DNA from: Ciona savignyi
Taxonomy: Eukaryota; Chordata; Ascidiacea; Phlebobranchia; Cionidae
Direction of reading: 5' to 3'
DNA length: 64,000 nucleotides
Assembly: GCA_000149265.1 (NCBI GenBank)
Contig: CH003381.1
Span: forward strand, 1,138,996-1,202,995
A program made the position numbers and the translations under genes. The notes below the pieces were generated by a model. The model was not told where the DNA came from and did no database searches. It saw only the letters and a program-made list of their open reading frames with translations. Below, one piece after another: positions 35,931 through 49,059 of the stretch (within the stretch, counting starts at the first letter, position 1; each line of letters starts with the position of its first letter).

Positions 35931-38649
35931 TCAATATGATCCGTAGCGGGAGTAACCATTATTACCCATGTTGGGGTAATAACCTCCTCTGCCCCCGTGT
36001 TGGTTGAATCTTGGGTTGCCACGATGGCCACCTCTCTGAAAAACAAAGTTCATTAACAAAAAACCTCTTTAAAACTTGGAACAGTATCTAGTTGTGTTGA
36101 ATATACATGAAAAGAGCTTAAAAATACAAGCTACCAAGAATAAACTACCCACAATCTGTGTTAAGAACTTAAAAATACAAGCTACCATGAATAAACTACC
36201 CATGACACAATAATTTAAAGTATATCATAACAGAGCTTACATTCGATTGGAATCTTGGTCCTCTATTATACTCATCAGATCGGTGTTGTTGGTAAGGAGC
36301 TCTATTTTGGTAACCTGTGAGAATCCAGATTAGTGACAAACTTTAGTACAATGTGTATTAGCACAATGCAGTAAATCGGGTAAAATGCAACCTCATATAT
36401 ATCAAATGTGCACAGTTGTGGTATGGGGTCATTATTTGCAAAGTTTTGAATAAAAATTATATAATAATAGGTCATTATTTGCAAAGTTCAAAATAAAAAT
36501 TATATAATAACTCGTCTTTTTCCACTGATCATTATTTGCAAAGTTTTATTTTAAAACTACAATCAGTCCTTAAATTGACAATACAAAAACAGCAATTCCG
36601 TATGTGATGTGGCTGGTGTTGTTCGGTCAATGATTAAATAATTCAAACCTTGTTGGTGGTAGCCTCTTGCTGAATGGTGTGGAGGTCTGTTTGGGATGTG
36701 GTGGCGAATATGTCTGGCGAACACAAAATAACAAACATGTATCTCAATGATACAGTAAAGTTAGGAAAATAAGAGTAATTTGAACAAAATTTCTATGTTT
36801 TCAGGATTTTTAGATTCCAAAATAAATTTTATCATTTCAAATTTAATTTTTGCCAAAATTGAAAACTTTTCTAAAATGTGGTTCTTAGTTAGTCTGCTAC
36901 TTACTAATAGGTTTTAGCACAGTTTTTGTTTGCTAAACACAATCTATTTATGTTATTACAGTCATGATGTGTTGATTATACAGACAATGTTATCAAAAAA
37001 ATAACATGTTAGTTTTATGAAAAAATTTACAATGAAATGAAGAATTTATATTTAGCACTACCATGTACAAAATAGGAAATGACATCACACAATAAAATCA
37101 ATATAACTGAAGACCAGAACATAGGATAGGATATTTATGTTTATCACTGTGAATGAGAAACCAAAGGGTTTAACTCACGGGCAATTGTCAGATCACCTCG
37201 CGCCCATCGTCGGGTTACCAGAACTATTGCAGTGTGTTGTGTATGATACACACTTTCCTTCAATTTAGTAGAACCCAATAATCTGCTAGGTTTAAACAAT
37301 GTTCGTAAAGTGCCTTGCCCAAGAACGCAACCGACTAGTTAGCGAACAGTTTTAAACCTTTAAACTTTTGGTTGAAAGGCGTCTTACTAAACCATCAGAC
37401 TAACCATTCGGATATGATAAAAGATAACAAGCTTAAAACCTGCAGTCTAACTCACCTATGTCCACTTTGATCAAGTCCGCCCCGTGATCTTGGCTGGTTG
37501 AATCCAATCCTTGGTTGCCAATGGTTACCACCCCGATTACCCCTATACCCCCGATCATTACTTCGGAGATCTTGTGGTTTTACTGTGGGTGGGGGGAACC
37601 TGGGATCACCAACAAATTAATAAAGTGACCAAATTAGGGAAAGATACAAAAAGAAAAGAATTTTGCTAGAAAGCAATCAGATTAATAACAAGACCACCTC
37701 ATCATATAGACAGAGTGTAATTATATAGTGGCTGCGGTGCACTGTACTTGTATAATGTTAGGATTCTAATGAGAAAGATTACAGCCGAACAATAACTTGA
37801 TTACTAAGTTTTGTCTGCAGCAAAAATTATCTTCCACATGCACTGTGTGTTCAAACATGCAGTCCATTTGTATATGGTTTCCATGTTAATTATTATTAAA
37901 CTATTTTTCAGTTGCATGCACCCTGTACTGAAGAATACAAGAAAATCACTGTATAAATTACAACATACGGTTGTTGGGGTCAAAAAAAAGCAAGTGCTAA
38001 AATAAATAGAAATAAAAAATGTTAAAATATAAATCGAATTAATCAGAAATCTTTGTATGAATTTAGGCAGCTTACTTGGCTCCGGGCAGCAGCTTGGCTT
38101 TGAATATATGTCCTTCTGGGTACGCAGGGTCTTTAAATGCCATGCTTAACACCTGGTTGTTCATGATGCTATCCAGGCAGTTTTGAATAGGTACCGGAGC
38201 CACAACCATTCTATGGATACAGCAAATACAAATTTAATTAGAAGGTTTAAGAGTGATGATTAAACCCAGTTTTAACACACTGTTATAAATCCAAAATCAT
38301 GTCAAGTAAAAATTAAAAATAAATAAATTTTAAATACATATTTACTTTTTTCTATACCTAGTATTATTTATTATATACCAATCCATTTCTCGTTGCAGAA
38401 ACAAAGCATATACACAATGTACCAATTGTGGTTAGGAACCTTGTTTGTATAAATATAGCATACACTCAAAACAGGAACAAATAATGGTGGTTGATACTCT
38501 CTTGTTAAAAAGAAATTTTGAATATGCATAAATCCTCTGTAACACGAAAACAGCTGTTTTACATCAAATTTTAGCAGAGAGTTGATTGAGAAATTCATGC
38601 ATTACTCAAATATAGAAAGGTAGTGTGCAATCGAACTGGCAGAACACAA

Positions 38650-38680
<31 letters not shown>

Positions 38681-41600
38681 ATATATAAATATATATACAC
38701 ACCCATACACACACACACACACACACTGCTTAGTAATATGGATTATAAACGGAATCCGATAGTCATACAGCAAACCCTAGTGGAGAAAAACTTCCAACAA
38801 GATACAAGGCCAAAAATCCATCGAATTTATGGCGATTAAGAATTCGCCATTGAAGCTCACGCAAGTAACGCGAGTAAACATTTCTCGCAAGTGTGGTTTG
38901 TATGACATAACAGCTGTTTAAATTAGTATTTTAACTCTCGGCTTTATGATTTATATATGCAATAGTAAATTTTTACTCACACTACGTGCGTCACACGAGT
39001 AAACATGCAAGTGTTATTCCCGTTACTCGCGGGGATTTTTGGCCCTAAAGATACCAAAAACCAAGAAAATCACACATAAATTTAGTTGCCTACTTGTTGT
39101 CTGCTTTGCACAACGAATCGTTCCATATTTTGCCAGCCATTCCATTGCTCAACTGTGGGTCAATGTCGGCTGCTTCAGCATAGCAAGGGGGGGAGGGGAG
39201 TTGCCTTCGTAGAGGCCTTTGAACAACGAATGGAGTGGGTGATGTGGTCCCACAAAGAGGTAGTCATCACCTCTGCTGTTCCTCTTTACTGCGATCAAAA
39301 AAAGTAATGATAATGTTATGGGAAAAGACTGTCCATCTTTCATAAAAATGAACATAATATCAATATTCAACTGCTGCACACTTAGAAATACTAAGATGTT
39401 AATTGACAGTAAAATATTTTTATGGATTTAAAAAGGTATACTAAAAACACTTAATCAAAGTGTAGTTTAAATCAGGTGTAACAGCTTTTTAACTTACTTA
39501 TAATACCATAGTGAAAACAAACTTTAAACATCAACTTTATCAGTTATAACATTTTGAATGTGATGACATCATAATTTTGTATGAAGCCATAAAGAGTGTG
39601 TTTTACATCCACATGAATGCGTTTTCTTGCACTCATTGAGTAATTGAAGTGGTTAGGTAAGAATAATGATGGCACTATGGCTGATTATATTAAATTTGGG
39701 AATTATAAAATCCTTACTAGGTTGGTACACTAGCTGTAGTACTGGCGATTATATATTGAAATTTTTAAACAATGACCAGGATAAGAATAGGGGTAAAAAA
39801 CAACCCTTTGAAAAAAGGAGTCACATTGAGAATTTTTAAAATGTTGCCCAACCTTCCTGCACGGTCAGGTCTTTATAAACCGTTGACAATGTGCTCATCA
39901 TTCTATCTTCATCAACAAAAGGTAGGAGAGCTACCCCCTGCCAAGCATATTTCTTCCCATTCAAATCTATCTTGAAATCATCTGGGTAAAAATCTATGAT
40001 CGCAGAATTCTGCAAAGAAAAAGGTGTATTAATGTGACTATAGGATTAGGAACGGAAAAATGATGATTCACTAAAGCCCAAAAATGCCAAAAAGGACCAA
40101 CAAGGGCTTTAGTGATTACGAATAAAATGGCCTGTCATGTGCAAAATGTCTATGTATTACAGTCATTTAGGCAGACTTAAGGCTGGTATAGCAATATGAA
40201 CAACACACATAACGTAACGCCACATTCAGTAATTAAGCTAATCCAAAATACCGAGAATGACAAAAGTTAAGTAATTATTCACGCCAATAACTCACAGGGT
40301 CTCCCATGAGCTTCCTCCAAGAAGTTGGGAGAAACTGACCACTTGCTTCAGGGAAGACGCACATCAGTTGCTCCAGGGGGCGTTTCGCTTCGGTGTTCGT
40401 GGGAAAGTCCGTCGGTAAATTTAAAATATCGAAAAAGTCCGATGCAAATGGAGCGTAGTGAAACGGAAAGAACCATTTCCATGATGCGCAACCTAGCGGA
40501 AGAGGACAAATAACAATCATAAAATGTAAGAGTGCAATTCCTCTGTTGTGCTGTAATTATTAGCGTGCAGTCGTGCACCTTGCTTTCTTTTAAGCGTGAA
40601 CCAATTAGTGTTATTACGTGTTTGCGCCTTTGCATTGTACGTGGTGTGTTAACGATATAGCCTTTTTGGGGCAGTTGTAATTGGGTAAGCGGTCGTATCC
40701 TGCTGTGTTGTTACTGGGTTTAGAAATACAAAGTTGGGCGTAAACCAACTTCCCTAGTCGGCGGGCCAGATGTGGGAAAATGAAGTTCTTGGTGGGCCGG
40801 ATTAACAGATGAATAGTATTCAATATAACCTTATAATTATTTACTAAATTATTGCAAGTTTCTCTTTGCTTTGATTTTATACTGTTTGTTTAAAAATTGT
40901 GTTAACTCAATTGTTTGTTCACTAAGGCAATTGTTTAATTTACCAGCTCGCATAAACAGTGCGGTAAGAGTGGAGCGATAGGCAACTTTTAGGAATGATG
41001 CGTCGGACCACATTACAGAGTGTGGTTGGATACAGACAGCGGGCCGGTCAAAATCCCTTCACGGGCCGGACCCGGCCCGTGGGCCGTATGTTGCCCACCC
41101 CTGGCGTAAACCATAGGTCTTATACACAAACCTTAGAATTGTTACAAAAACTCGTTCCTGGTAGCTCACCAAACAATGTGCTTCAATATAAAGCTGGTCA
41201 GTTAACAACCTGGGTAGTTTAGACTGAAGTAGATATGGGGTTCGTTTGGTTTGTAAAATGAAACTCAATCAAGAATCCATGGTATTTTTCTTGTTGATAA
41301 ATGCAAAACTTACCTTGATAGTAATACAGCAGCACCCAACACAACCCTTCAACATAACTACGAACCAACTTTCGACGAAAATCGAAGTCCTGGAAAGAAA
41401 TTTGGTTGAATATCATGAGAGGGTTTTACTAGGACTCTAAGTAAGATTGTTTTTTAAATCTTTATCTATCATATTATAAATGAGCTACATGTGTGGGTTT
41501 GGTCGCTAAGCTGGTCCAGCAATCTTCAAAATTGCATAAACTAAAAGCCGCAGAACGCAGTTGATGGTGAACATTAGTTATTTTCTGATGTTAAGGTAGA

Positions 41601-44600
41601 AGGTAAAATAAGAGAACAAGCTGAAATGTGTTTAAATTAGCCCTAATACATATATATCATGTCAACAGTCAACACCTTAGCAGCATTATTATGACTTAAA
41701 TACCAAGAAAACACGGTTACCTTCATTGACACATTAAACTTGGCTCTGAAATATCTTTCTTTCCATCCATCCTCCCATAACCTGACATCATCTTCCGGTT
41801 CATCATCATCTGACTCCTAGAGACATATTGATATTTACGTTATATAATGTTGATATTCACGCTAGATCATGTGAATAAATCACTAATTGTGAATTTTTCT
41901 TATTTCACGAATTTTTGTGGTTGAATTATTAAATAACGATAAACAAAATATTAATTAAAATATCCCTAAAAAGCTCGCAATAATATAGGAAAATAATTTA
42001 ATTTTTTTCATTTCCATTGTCGAATAGTTTATTCAGAAAACATAGATGTTAAGTTTAAATTGTAACTCGGGAACCCATTAGTTTCTGCTTGCAGAAACAA
42101 ACAATATACTCTTTATATTAGATATACCAAGGGTGATGAGGTAGCCAGGGAATCCGATCGTTTCTGCATGCAAAAAAATATAGAGAACACATAACAGGGC
42201 ATTAAAAGTAGTGAATGTTGACACTCTTTGATATTTTTTAAAAAAGTGGTTGTGGTTGATACCCTCTATTATTAAACGGTTTAATACTACAGAGTGTCAA
42301 CCAAGTGTTATCAACCACTTTTTTGAATTTAAACCTCACTTTTTTCCTTTTAAGCGGTGCACTGGTAGTGGGTGATGGTTGTTTGGAGGAGTCAGATAAC
42401 ATGGCTCTCAATGAAGCGGCAGCATCCTGTGAAGAATGGATAAATACAACTTAACCATGCGTTGCAAGTATGGATCTATATTTGTACCTCCAGGATCAAC
42501 TAATTTCATCAGTTAAAAGTCAAAATTACATCTGCCTACTGTTGCGCTACCAATGGGATATAGGGATGTTTAGGTGTAATGTCCTTATTAATTCTTCTGT
42601 CACGCGGAAACAACTGTAGTTTTTTAGTTGTTGTGGTAATCATACTCCTGACTATGTTGGTTCATTATAAAATCAACTACTCCTGGGCTAAAAATCTGTA
42701 CAAGAAATACTCGCGTGAGGCACCAATACAAAAAACAAGTAAATGTTTAGCGAGACCGTTTCTAATTAATTGGAGTATAACGTTTTTGTTATACACACGG
42801 CGCGACCGAATACTGAAGTCTACAATACTTACTGCAGCATCATAATATGAGCCTGTTATAATACCAGATTTAAACAGTTGTTACTTCTCACAAACTATAG
42901 TTGCGAGTCATGTTTAGTCCCGTTACTTGTGTGACAATTTACTTACGTTACTCGTGTGAGCTTCCATACGCGAGTGAATTCTTACTTGCCCGAAATTTGA
43001 TGGATTTTTGGCCCTGCTATTCATGGCCCAGATGGTCCAAATACACATGATTCTTATGCCACATTGGATTAAAAGGCAAACTCCAAGGCCATAATGAAAT
43101 ATCTAGCACATCACATCAATCCTCATTACTTACTAGATTCTTCAAGTCTCTAGATCGCATCTCTTGAATGGATTGCTTTACATTGGAAAGTGCTTGAGGG
43201 GGTTGGAAGCCAGAACCAAGCGGTGTGGGGGCAAATTGGTCTCCAGGGATGTAAGATGGACCCTGGTTTTGTTTCGTGCGCTGTTTCTTTGATTTCTAGG
43301 CGAAACAAAAATTTATTTCAATTATATTTTTATCGCAGTCGGCAAAAAGTATTTTTTAGTCTGTTAATCAAACAAAATTGCTTCACTGGCATAAACAAAG
43401 TTTAAAACCATGTAAAATTAAATGGTGTGTTATCTATCAATCAATCTCTTAATATTTCTTGGATTCAATACCTTAAGTTCAGTTTCATTAGTCCAACTTT
43501 TGCACTTTCATTAAAACACCATTTATAATCATAAATCAGATGAATTGAGCAGAGAAAATTGATGTGAAAACAGTGCAACCAATAGTCTAGTTGTTCTTTC
43601 ACCTCTCTAGCTCTGTAAGAAACATCACTTTCCCGACGCTTCCTGAATATCGCGTCCTCCATCTTTCCAATTCCGACCATAATCTTCTCAACTCTTCCCA
43701 AGTTGATTTGACCATTGCTCGTCAAGTACCCCTTTAAAGGAGGAATCGTTGTTTATCAATTATTTATATTTAATACCACCAGCTACAAATTGAACATTGA
43801 ATTCACACATCACTAAGCTGAACTATTTTGTCTAATATAACTATCACAAGCAACTAAAACAATTTTTTAGTATTTTCTATGCATTTTTACCTAATATTAA
43901 TTAAATTAACTGTTAAAATATTGACAGAATGACAAAAAAATTAAAACCATCAGCACCAACCCCCAGTTTGGTGAACTATATCCTTATAAAGTCGCACAAG
44001 TTTGTCGATGGCTCCTTCCCTGATCTCCAGCGAGGGAAGATGGGGCAGGAAGTCGTTGCCAACGAAGAAACACATCATGACCCAGTCATCGATGATGTTT
44101 TCGAAGTCGTACGCGAATGGTAATCCTGGCATTTCCATCTCAAGCTTGATATACTGTGTGGGACAACGTATGTTGACATGTTAAGTTGATAATATGGGAG
44201 AACGCACAATTTGACACAAAAATATTGCTCATTTATGATGATAACATGACACAATCACATAAAGCTAACTTTTTTCAAAATTTCAAATTAAGAAATTGGC
44301 TAATAAGCCTAATATGCATCATTTTTGTCAAGTCGTCGTAAGAATGGACCATGGAGAGCTTATTTTGTTGTATTATCCAATATATCCAAGTCTGTATCTC
44401 AATTAAATAAGCCATACAACTTTCTTGAAATAGTTTTTAATATAAGCATAACTAAAACAGCACCCATGATCATTCTTTATGGTATTAGATATGGATAGTA
44501 TCTATTCACACATGAGGCCACCACATAGTGTAGTTTTGCAACCACTGCCAGATGTTTTGTAATCCACCACCTTCCCACCTCTCTGATAACGCATATCCTG

Positions 44601-47576
44601 ATGAAGATATAGCTTGGGCCTGCATTAGGGGGCTCCGATTGAACCACATTCATTTCATCAGTCTTATCCCTGGCTAAGCCACAGCAATCCTCCATTTCGT
44701 GTCCGTACTGGGAGCAGAGACCACAGGGGCGTGGTTGATTGGGTTTGAATTCCTCTCGTATTATAGTGAAATTGGGTTCATGCGTGGCTAATCCTGCAAA
44801 TATGATGATTTCGTTAAACCTGTACAAGTACTTTTATTTGCATCAACCACGCAAAAACACGGCGGTTTAAAACTAAACGAAAAAATTTGCCAGCACTTCC
44901 AGTGCGGTAACTTGTATATTGAAGTTTATTGAATGCAACCGTATAAAAGTTGATGGTTAAATCATGACACACGGTGATAGCCAATATATTGTCATACCCA
45001 GCATGATAAGATCTGCATCAGCCCCACAAATACAATGATGTGTGTTGGGGTCATGGTGGGGTTGGCCCCGTTGTCTCCGAATGAAATCCATTATCTTGTG
45101 TTCACCCTCTCCAGGTACATTGGCATCCGATAGAATAACCTGGGGTAATGTGGGTTAGTTGCAGATTAATGACAGTGTGTTATATATAATTCAGATGTTT
45201 TTACTGTTTTATTAACCTATGAAGCAGTTGGGATCTGAAAGTATAACAGACTTGATTCGAAGGACATAACCACCAAGCCAGCAGCCGGTTTCCATTAAAA
45301 AAAAATTCGACTAAACCGACTAAGCTACATAGCCGGACAAATCTAACGACTCCAATAAAATACTCCCAAACATGCCTACCTCTATGTTCCTCCACCCAGG
45401 GTCCGTATTGAGGCGGTCAATGATATAAAACCGAAGACAAGCCGCTAACCTGAACATGAACTCTGTTCCCTAGGAGAAAAAGATCATTTATTTCACTAAT
45501 TGTAAGTAAATATTAGTATATAAAGCCACATATTTTTCATGTGATATTTATATTATCGCATATGCCTCAGAAGTATAAACGTTTTATCTTGACTTCAAAT
45601 GGATACAAGCCATTAATAATTACTTCCAAGTAACTTGAATTTGTCTTTAGCATATGCTGCTTTTTAGCCTAGTTAGAGGTGTCTAAATACAATTTTGGGT
45701 ATTGGACAGTTATACTGATACCTTTTTATATGTTAACGATTATGTCTGCACTGGTTATTTATTGACAAACAGGCTTTTTAATCCCAAACCTAAATATCCT
45801 TATATGCCACCCTGACACAATAGATTTTAGATTAATTAAAAAAAGTATTAGTTTTAACGGAACACTTACAGGTGTAATGCAGTTGCTGTCAAATCTTTCA
45901 GCTTTTGGGTCAACCTCTGGCAACTTGGCACCATTTCTTAATAATTCTGCTCTTAATGAAGCTTTCAAATCCGATTGCTCTCTGTTGAAAACTTTGGTCA
46001 GATTATGATGATTAATCTCTTAGGTTCACCTTTAGTATGCATGCTCTTTTATAGCGCCTACAAAACAGTGAACATACTTTAAATTCACCGCCTAAAATTG
46101 TTGAGTTTAACTACCACAGAACAATTAACACATTTTAAAGTGTGCAGTCAGTTGCTCAGTATATGTCAATTGTTACCTAAATAAAGAGTGAAAAGCACAA
46201 ATGTATAATCTGACAGTATTAGCTACACAATGCAACATTGGTTTGAAGTGAAACTTACGCTCCCTCTTTGGATGCGCGGAATCTTCTGGATCGTTGTTGA
46301 TTCATTTTTGCACGAGGCGCCTGGTTAAGTAGACATTACCATTATTTTTACAATGTCCACAACATATACAAGTTATAAAGAATAATTTGATTTTTAGCAT
46401 AACCCAGGTTTTAACCCTTTATTGTGTGCACGGTATGTAAACATTCTTCGGAAGGAGAGTTATTGATAGAAAATCTTACCACGCCATCAATAGCCATGTA
46501 AAGCAATCTTCGCGGACGAACAATACCAAATAATCGGTCGATGGAATCAAATATAGCGATCATGATCTCCTGCTCATTTTTCGGTGCTGGTCTGTTAGAA
46601 TGTATCTTATTTAAGAAGGTAATAATTGATAACTGAATAAACCTAATAATGTGCTATCAAACAAACAATCTTATCGATTAAAGCTGCAGAAAGTCGGTTT
46701 ATAAAGTTCTGAAAAAGTGAATCTCACATGATCAAATGTATATATAATCACACCAGAAGATAGAGCTACCTGTCTTCGGGATGACTACAAGGATGAATTA
46801 TCCCGTTCATATCAAGATAAAGATTATCAAACTCGATTCCATTAGGATTTGGCTGACTGGTGTCAACTGGGATCTTGACGCCATCAATTTGCTTCTCCTG
46901 CAAAGACCATGTTAATTATATTACCGAATTTTTCGGACAATAAGGTGCCATTAAAAGGGTGCCTCTAATGTACGGATTACATAGTGATTCATGATTTATT
47001 AACTACACATAACCCGAACCAGTTGTTTTATAAACAAAATGCGGTTTTGTGCAATTAACTATCAAAAAAGTAACTAGCAACTGCAATATTTAGTAAGCTT
47101 ATTTTTCCTTTTGTTAACGAAACAATCAAAGCAAATTGTTGGTAGTGTACGTTACAGTATTATGGTTCATAAAAAATAACCCACAGAGTATATTTAGGAT
47201 ACAGATATTTTGACGATTTTATTTATATTGCAAGTTATAAAGCTAAATCTCTACAAATATGTGAAAACTAAAAAAGAGAAAGCAGAAAGGGGGAAAAGGA
47301 GGGAAACTGCACATTAAAATGAAGATTATAACATTAGAGACAGTTTTAAACATGGGATTGGAGTTCTGGGATTGAGATTAGTGTTTAGGAGAGTGTTTAA
47401 ATTAGTTCCCGTTATTTGAGTACGGTATTCAGTTTCCCTTCTTTTAGTGTTTCCCCTACATGATAGTGACAAAGTGTTAACGTCAAATAAATTGAACTTA
47501 CCCTTTCCTCATTGCAATGAATAACAATGGACGAATATTTTCTACTAAGCCATCGGAAGAAAGCTGGAACTCCCAT
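35931..47576 (-). CDS. XRN2: 5'-3' exoribonuclease 2 (nuclear Rat1/XRN2)
   Basis: Twenty-two exons: 47576-47502, 46897-46770, 46591-46480, 46320-46259, 45981-45870, 45469-45380, 45139-44998, 44793-44579, 44153-43961, 43731-43603, 43295-43134, 42426-42340, 41816-41721, 41389-41314, 40492-40296, 40009-39853, 39288-39094, 38210-38076, 37599-37456, 36713-36649, 36314-36241, 36035-35931; about 916 aa (human 950). [74 protein letters not shown] and [20 protein letters not shown] are the acidic metal-site and phosphate-pocket motifs. [15 protein letters not shown] is the XRN2 zinc knuckle. The C-terminus is Arg/Gly-rich. XRN2 degrades uncapped nuclear RNA, trims rRNA and drives torpedo termination. 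Two frame faults: exon 39288-39094 at a C7 run, and the 43961/43731 junction. All other phases agree. Confidence 0.96.
36117..36203. repeat. Direct duplication in XRN2 intron
   Basis: gcttaaaaatacaagctacc and gaataaactaccca occur twice about 55 bp apart in the last XRN2 intron. Confidence 0.7.
36427..36552. repeat. Triplicated unit of about 50-60 bp in XRN2 intron
   Basis: tcattatttgcaaagtt followed by ataaaaattatataata recurs at about 36428, 36471 and 36528. Confidence 0.75.
37122..37418 (-). mobile_element. SINE, near full length
   Basis: It starts ataggataggatatttatg and passes the cgtcgggttaccagaactat and acccaataatctgctagg blocks. It ends with a tRNA-like head (ttgaaaggcgtcttactaaa, ccatcagactaacc). 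It lies in the XRN2 intron 36714-37455. Confidence 0.85.
38644..38727. repeat. CA/TA microsatellite
   Basis: Runs of CA dinucleotides with an interspersed ATATAT stretch lie in the XRN2 intron 38211-39093. Confidence 0.95.
38806..39047. mobile_element. MITE with GGCCAAAAATCC ends and target duplication
   Basis: The left AAGGCCAAAAATCC and right GGATTTTTGGCCCT are inverted repeats. AAGATAC flanks both sides (38799-38805, 39048-39054). Internal gcaagtaacgcgagtaaaca-type motifs occur in both orientations. Confidence 0.75.
40746..41103. mobile_element. hAT-type MITE with perfect 8-bp target duplication
   Basis: GCGTAAAC flanks both sides exactly (40738-40745, 41104-41111). The right end, inverted, is CAGGGGTGGGCAAC, typical of hAT elements, followed by GC-rich gggccggtc/acgggccgg sequence that mirrors ggcgggccag near the left end. 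There is no transposase. It lies in the XRN2 intron 40493-41313. Confidence 0.85.
42217..42323. repeat. Interleaved inverted repeats beside an XRN2 splice donor
   Basis: GTTGACACTCT (42217) pairs with AGAGTGTCAAC (42291), and the GTGGTTGATA block (near 42252) pairs with TATCAACCAC (42308). The order is a, b, a', b'. The splice donor of exon 42426-42340 lies 11-16 bases from the end. Confidence 0.6.
42830..43018. mobile_element. Second copy of the GGCCAAAAATCC MITE, truncated, inverted
   Basis: The right end ggatttttggccctg and internal cgttactcgtgtgagctt and aacagttgttac-like blocks match the 38806-39047 element read on the other strand. The opposite terminus is not recognisable. Confidence 0.6.
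45152..45345 (-). mobile_element. Degenerate SINE
   Basis: Faint family blocks (cagtgtgttatatataattc, ttattaacctatgaag, gaaggacataaccacc, ctaagctacatagccggac) occur in the XRN2 intron 45140-45379. Confidence 0.45.
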
Positions 47577-47910
47577 TCAAATGGCAGTTAAATCTTGTAA
47601 AGCAGCAAATATTACCAATGCTTATAATAATTAGTTAAATATTAACACCTGATTGATGAAATTTTATGTCAATAATCTACTGGATGTATTAAACTTTAAG
47701 AATTCCACAAGATTTTTACAAGTCTATCGCTAAAACTAAGAGTATCAGTAAGAGTACCACCAATTAAAAACAAAAATAAAATATGGCGGGCTACACATAC
47801 ATAATATAAAATTTGAGGGAATAGAAAAACCAGCTAAAATCTGTATTTTCTTTGGGTACATGCAGATTGCAGACCTCAAATATTTGCAATAAAACAACTG
47901 ACCTAGTCAA

Positions 47911-48137
47911 NNNNNNNNNNNNNNNNNNNNNNNNNNNNNNNNNNNNNNNNNNNNNNNNNNNNNNNNNNNNNNNNNNNNNNNNNNNNNNNNNNNNNNNNNN
48001 NNNNNNNNNNNNNNNNNNNNNNNNNNNNNNNNNNNNNNNNNNNNNNNNNNNNNNNNNNNNNNNNNNNNNNNNNNNNNNNNNNNNNNNNNNNNNNNNNNNN
48101 NNNNNNNNNNNNNNNNNNNNNNNNNNNNNNNNNNNNN
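47911..48137. other. Assembly gap (227 N)
   Basis: Bases 47911-48137 are undetermined. The gap falls in the shared upstream region of XRN2 and ATG14, so promoter sequence may be missing. Confidence 1.
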
Positions 48138-48395
48138 TCCTCTAGTCCCTATTATATTAAATACTACAGGTAGGTATGTATGTAAAAAATACTACAGTTA
48201 TGTAAAAAACAATGCAAGAAAAAAACACATCAGTAAATACACACGGTATAACAGGATGGAAGAGTGACGTAGCTTAAATCTTAAATTAAGTATAACAAAA
48301 CAAAGTGTGATAGCAAACTTATTTCAATCAAAATTAACAAAATTGGAACCCTAAACAGAAATTGTACCCTGAACAGAAAGAACGTCTTGGTAGAC

Positions 48396-48617
48396 CAGTG
48401 GTTCCCAAAGGGGCGTCCGCGGACCTTTTAGGGTCGTGAAGCACTTTTAGAAGGTCTGCGAAAGAAATTGGTATATTTTTGCTCTGTGTAGGCCTAATTT
48501 TTTACTATACGGTACATTTATTTTGTGGTTGTGGTCGTTTAGTTTTTTAGTCTTCACTATACCGCCAAAATTGCAAGGGGCTCCGTTGTGAGTTTTTTAT
48601 ATGTTTGGGAACAACTG
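48396..48617. mobile_element. hAT-like MITE
   Basis: The left end CAGTGGTTCCCAAAG and the inverted right end CAGTTGTTCCCAAAC agree. The flanks tggtagac and cggtaggc match at 6 of 8 positions. No coding capacity. Confidence 0.75.
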
Positions 48618-49059
48618 CGGTAGGCCGGTAGACAAAGCGTAATAGCACGCCCTAGTAGAAAACTAAACCCCAAAATAAATTCCACTGATGGTTTAAAATC
48701 CTTTCATAAACACAAAGGGCATTATATAAATCTCAAAAACAGTAATAGTAAATAAACGTAATAAATGCACTGTTTAACACCAATGCACATCAAAAACAAA
48801 GTTGGCTTCAGAGCCTGGTGACTTTTACTTTGACAGCTCAGGGACGCTAGCAGCTTGCTGATACGTGACAAACAAGAAACAGTATGTTGTGCACAAAGTT
48901 GTACAACAGACACCACAAAAAGCATCCAAACCCGCAAAACCCCAAAGTATATGCTTTAGATTTAAAGCATCTGTTAAGCCGCCTGTTGTCGCAAGAATGT
49001 GAGTTCGCCAGAATTAAATTTTAACCAAGCAGCGTTGTGCACGGTCGTGTTGCCAAATG

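Noticed and set aside
47852..48145. Open frame spanning the N gap
   Set aside because: It is made almost wholly of undetermined bases.
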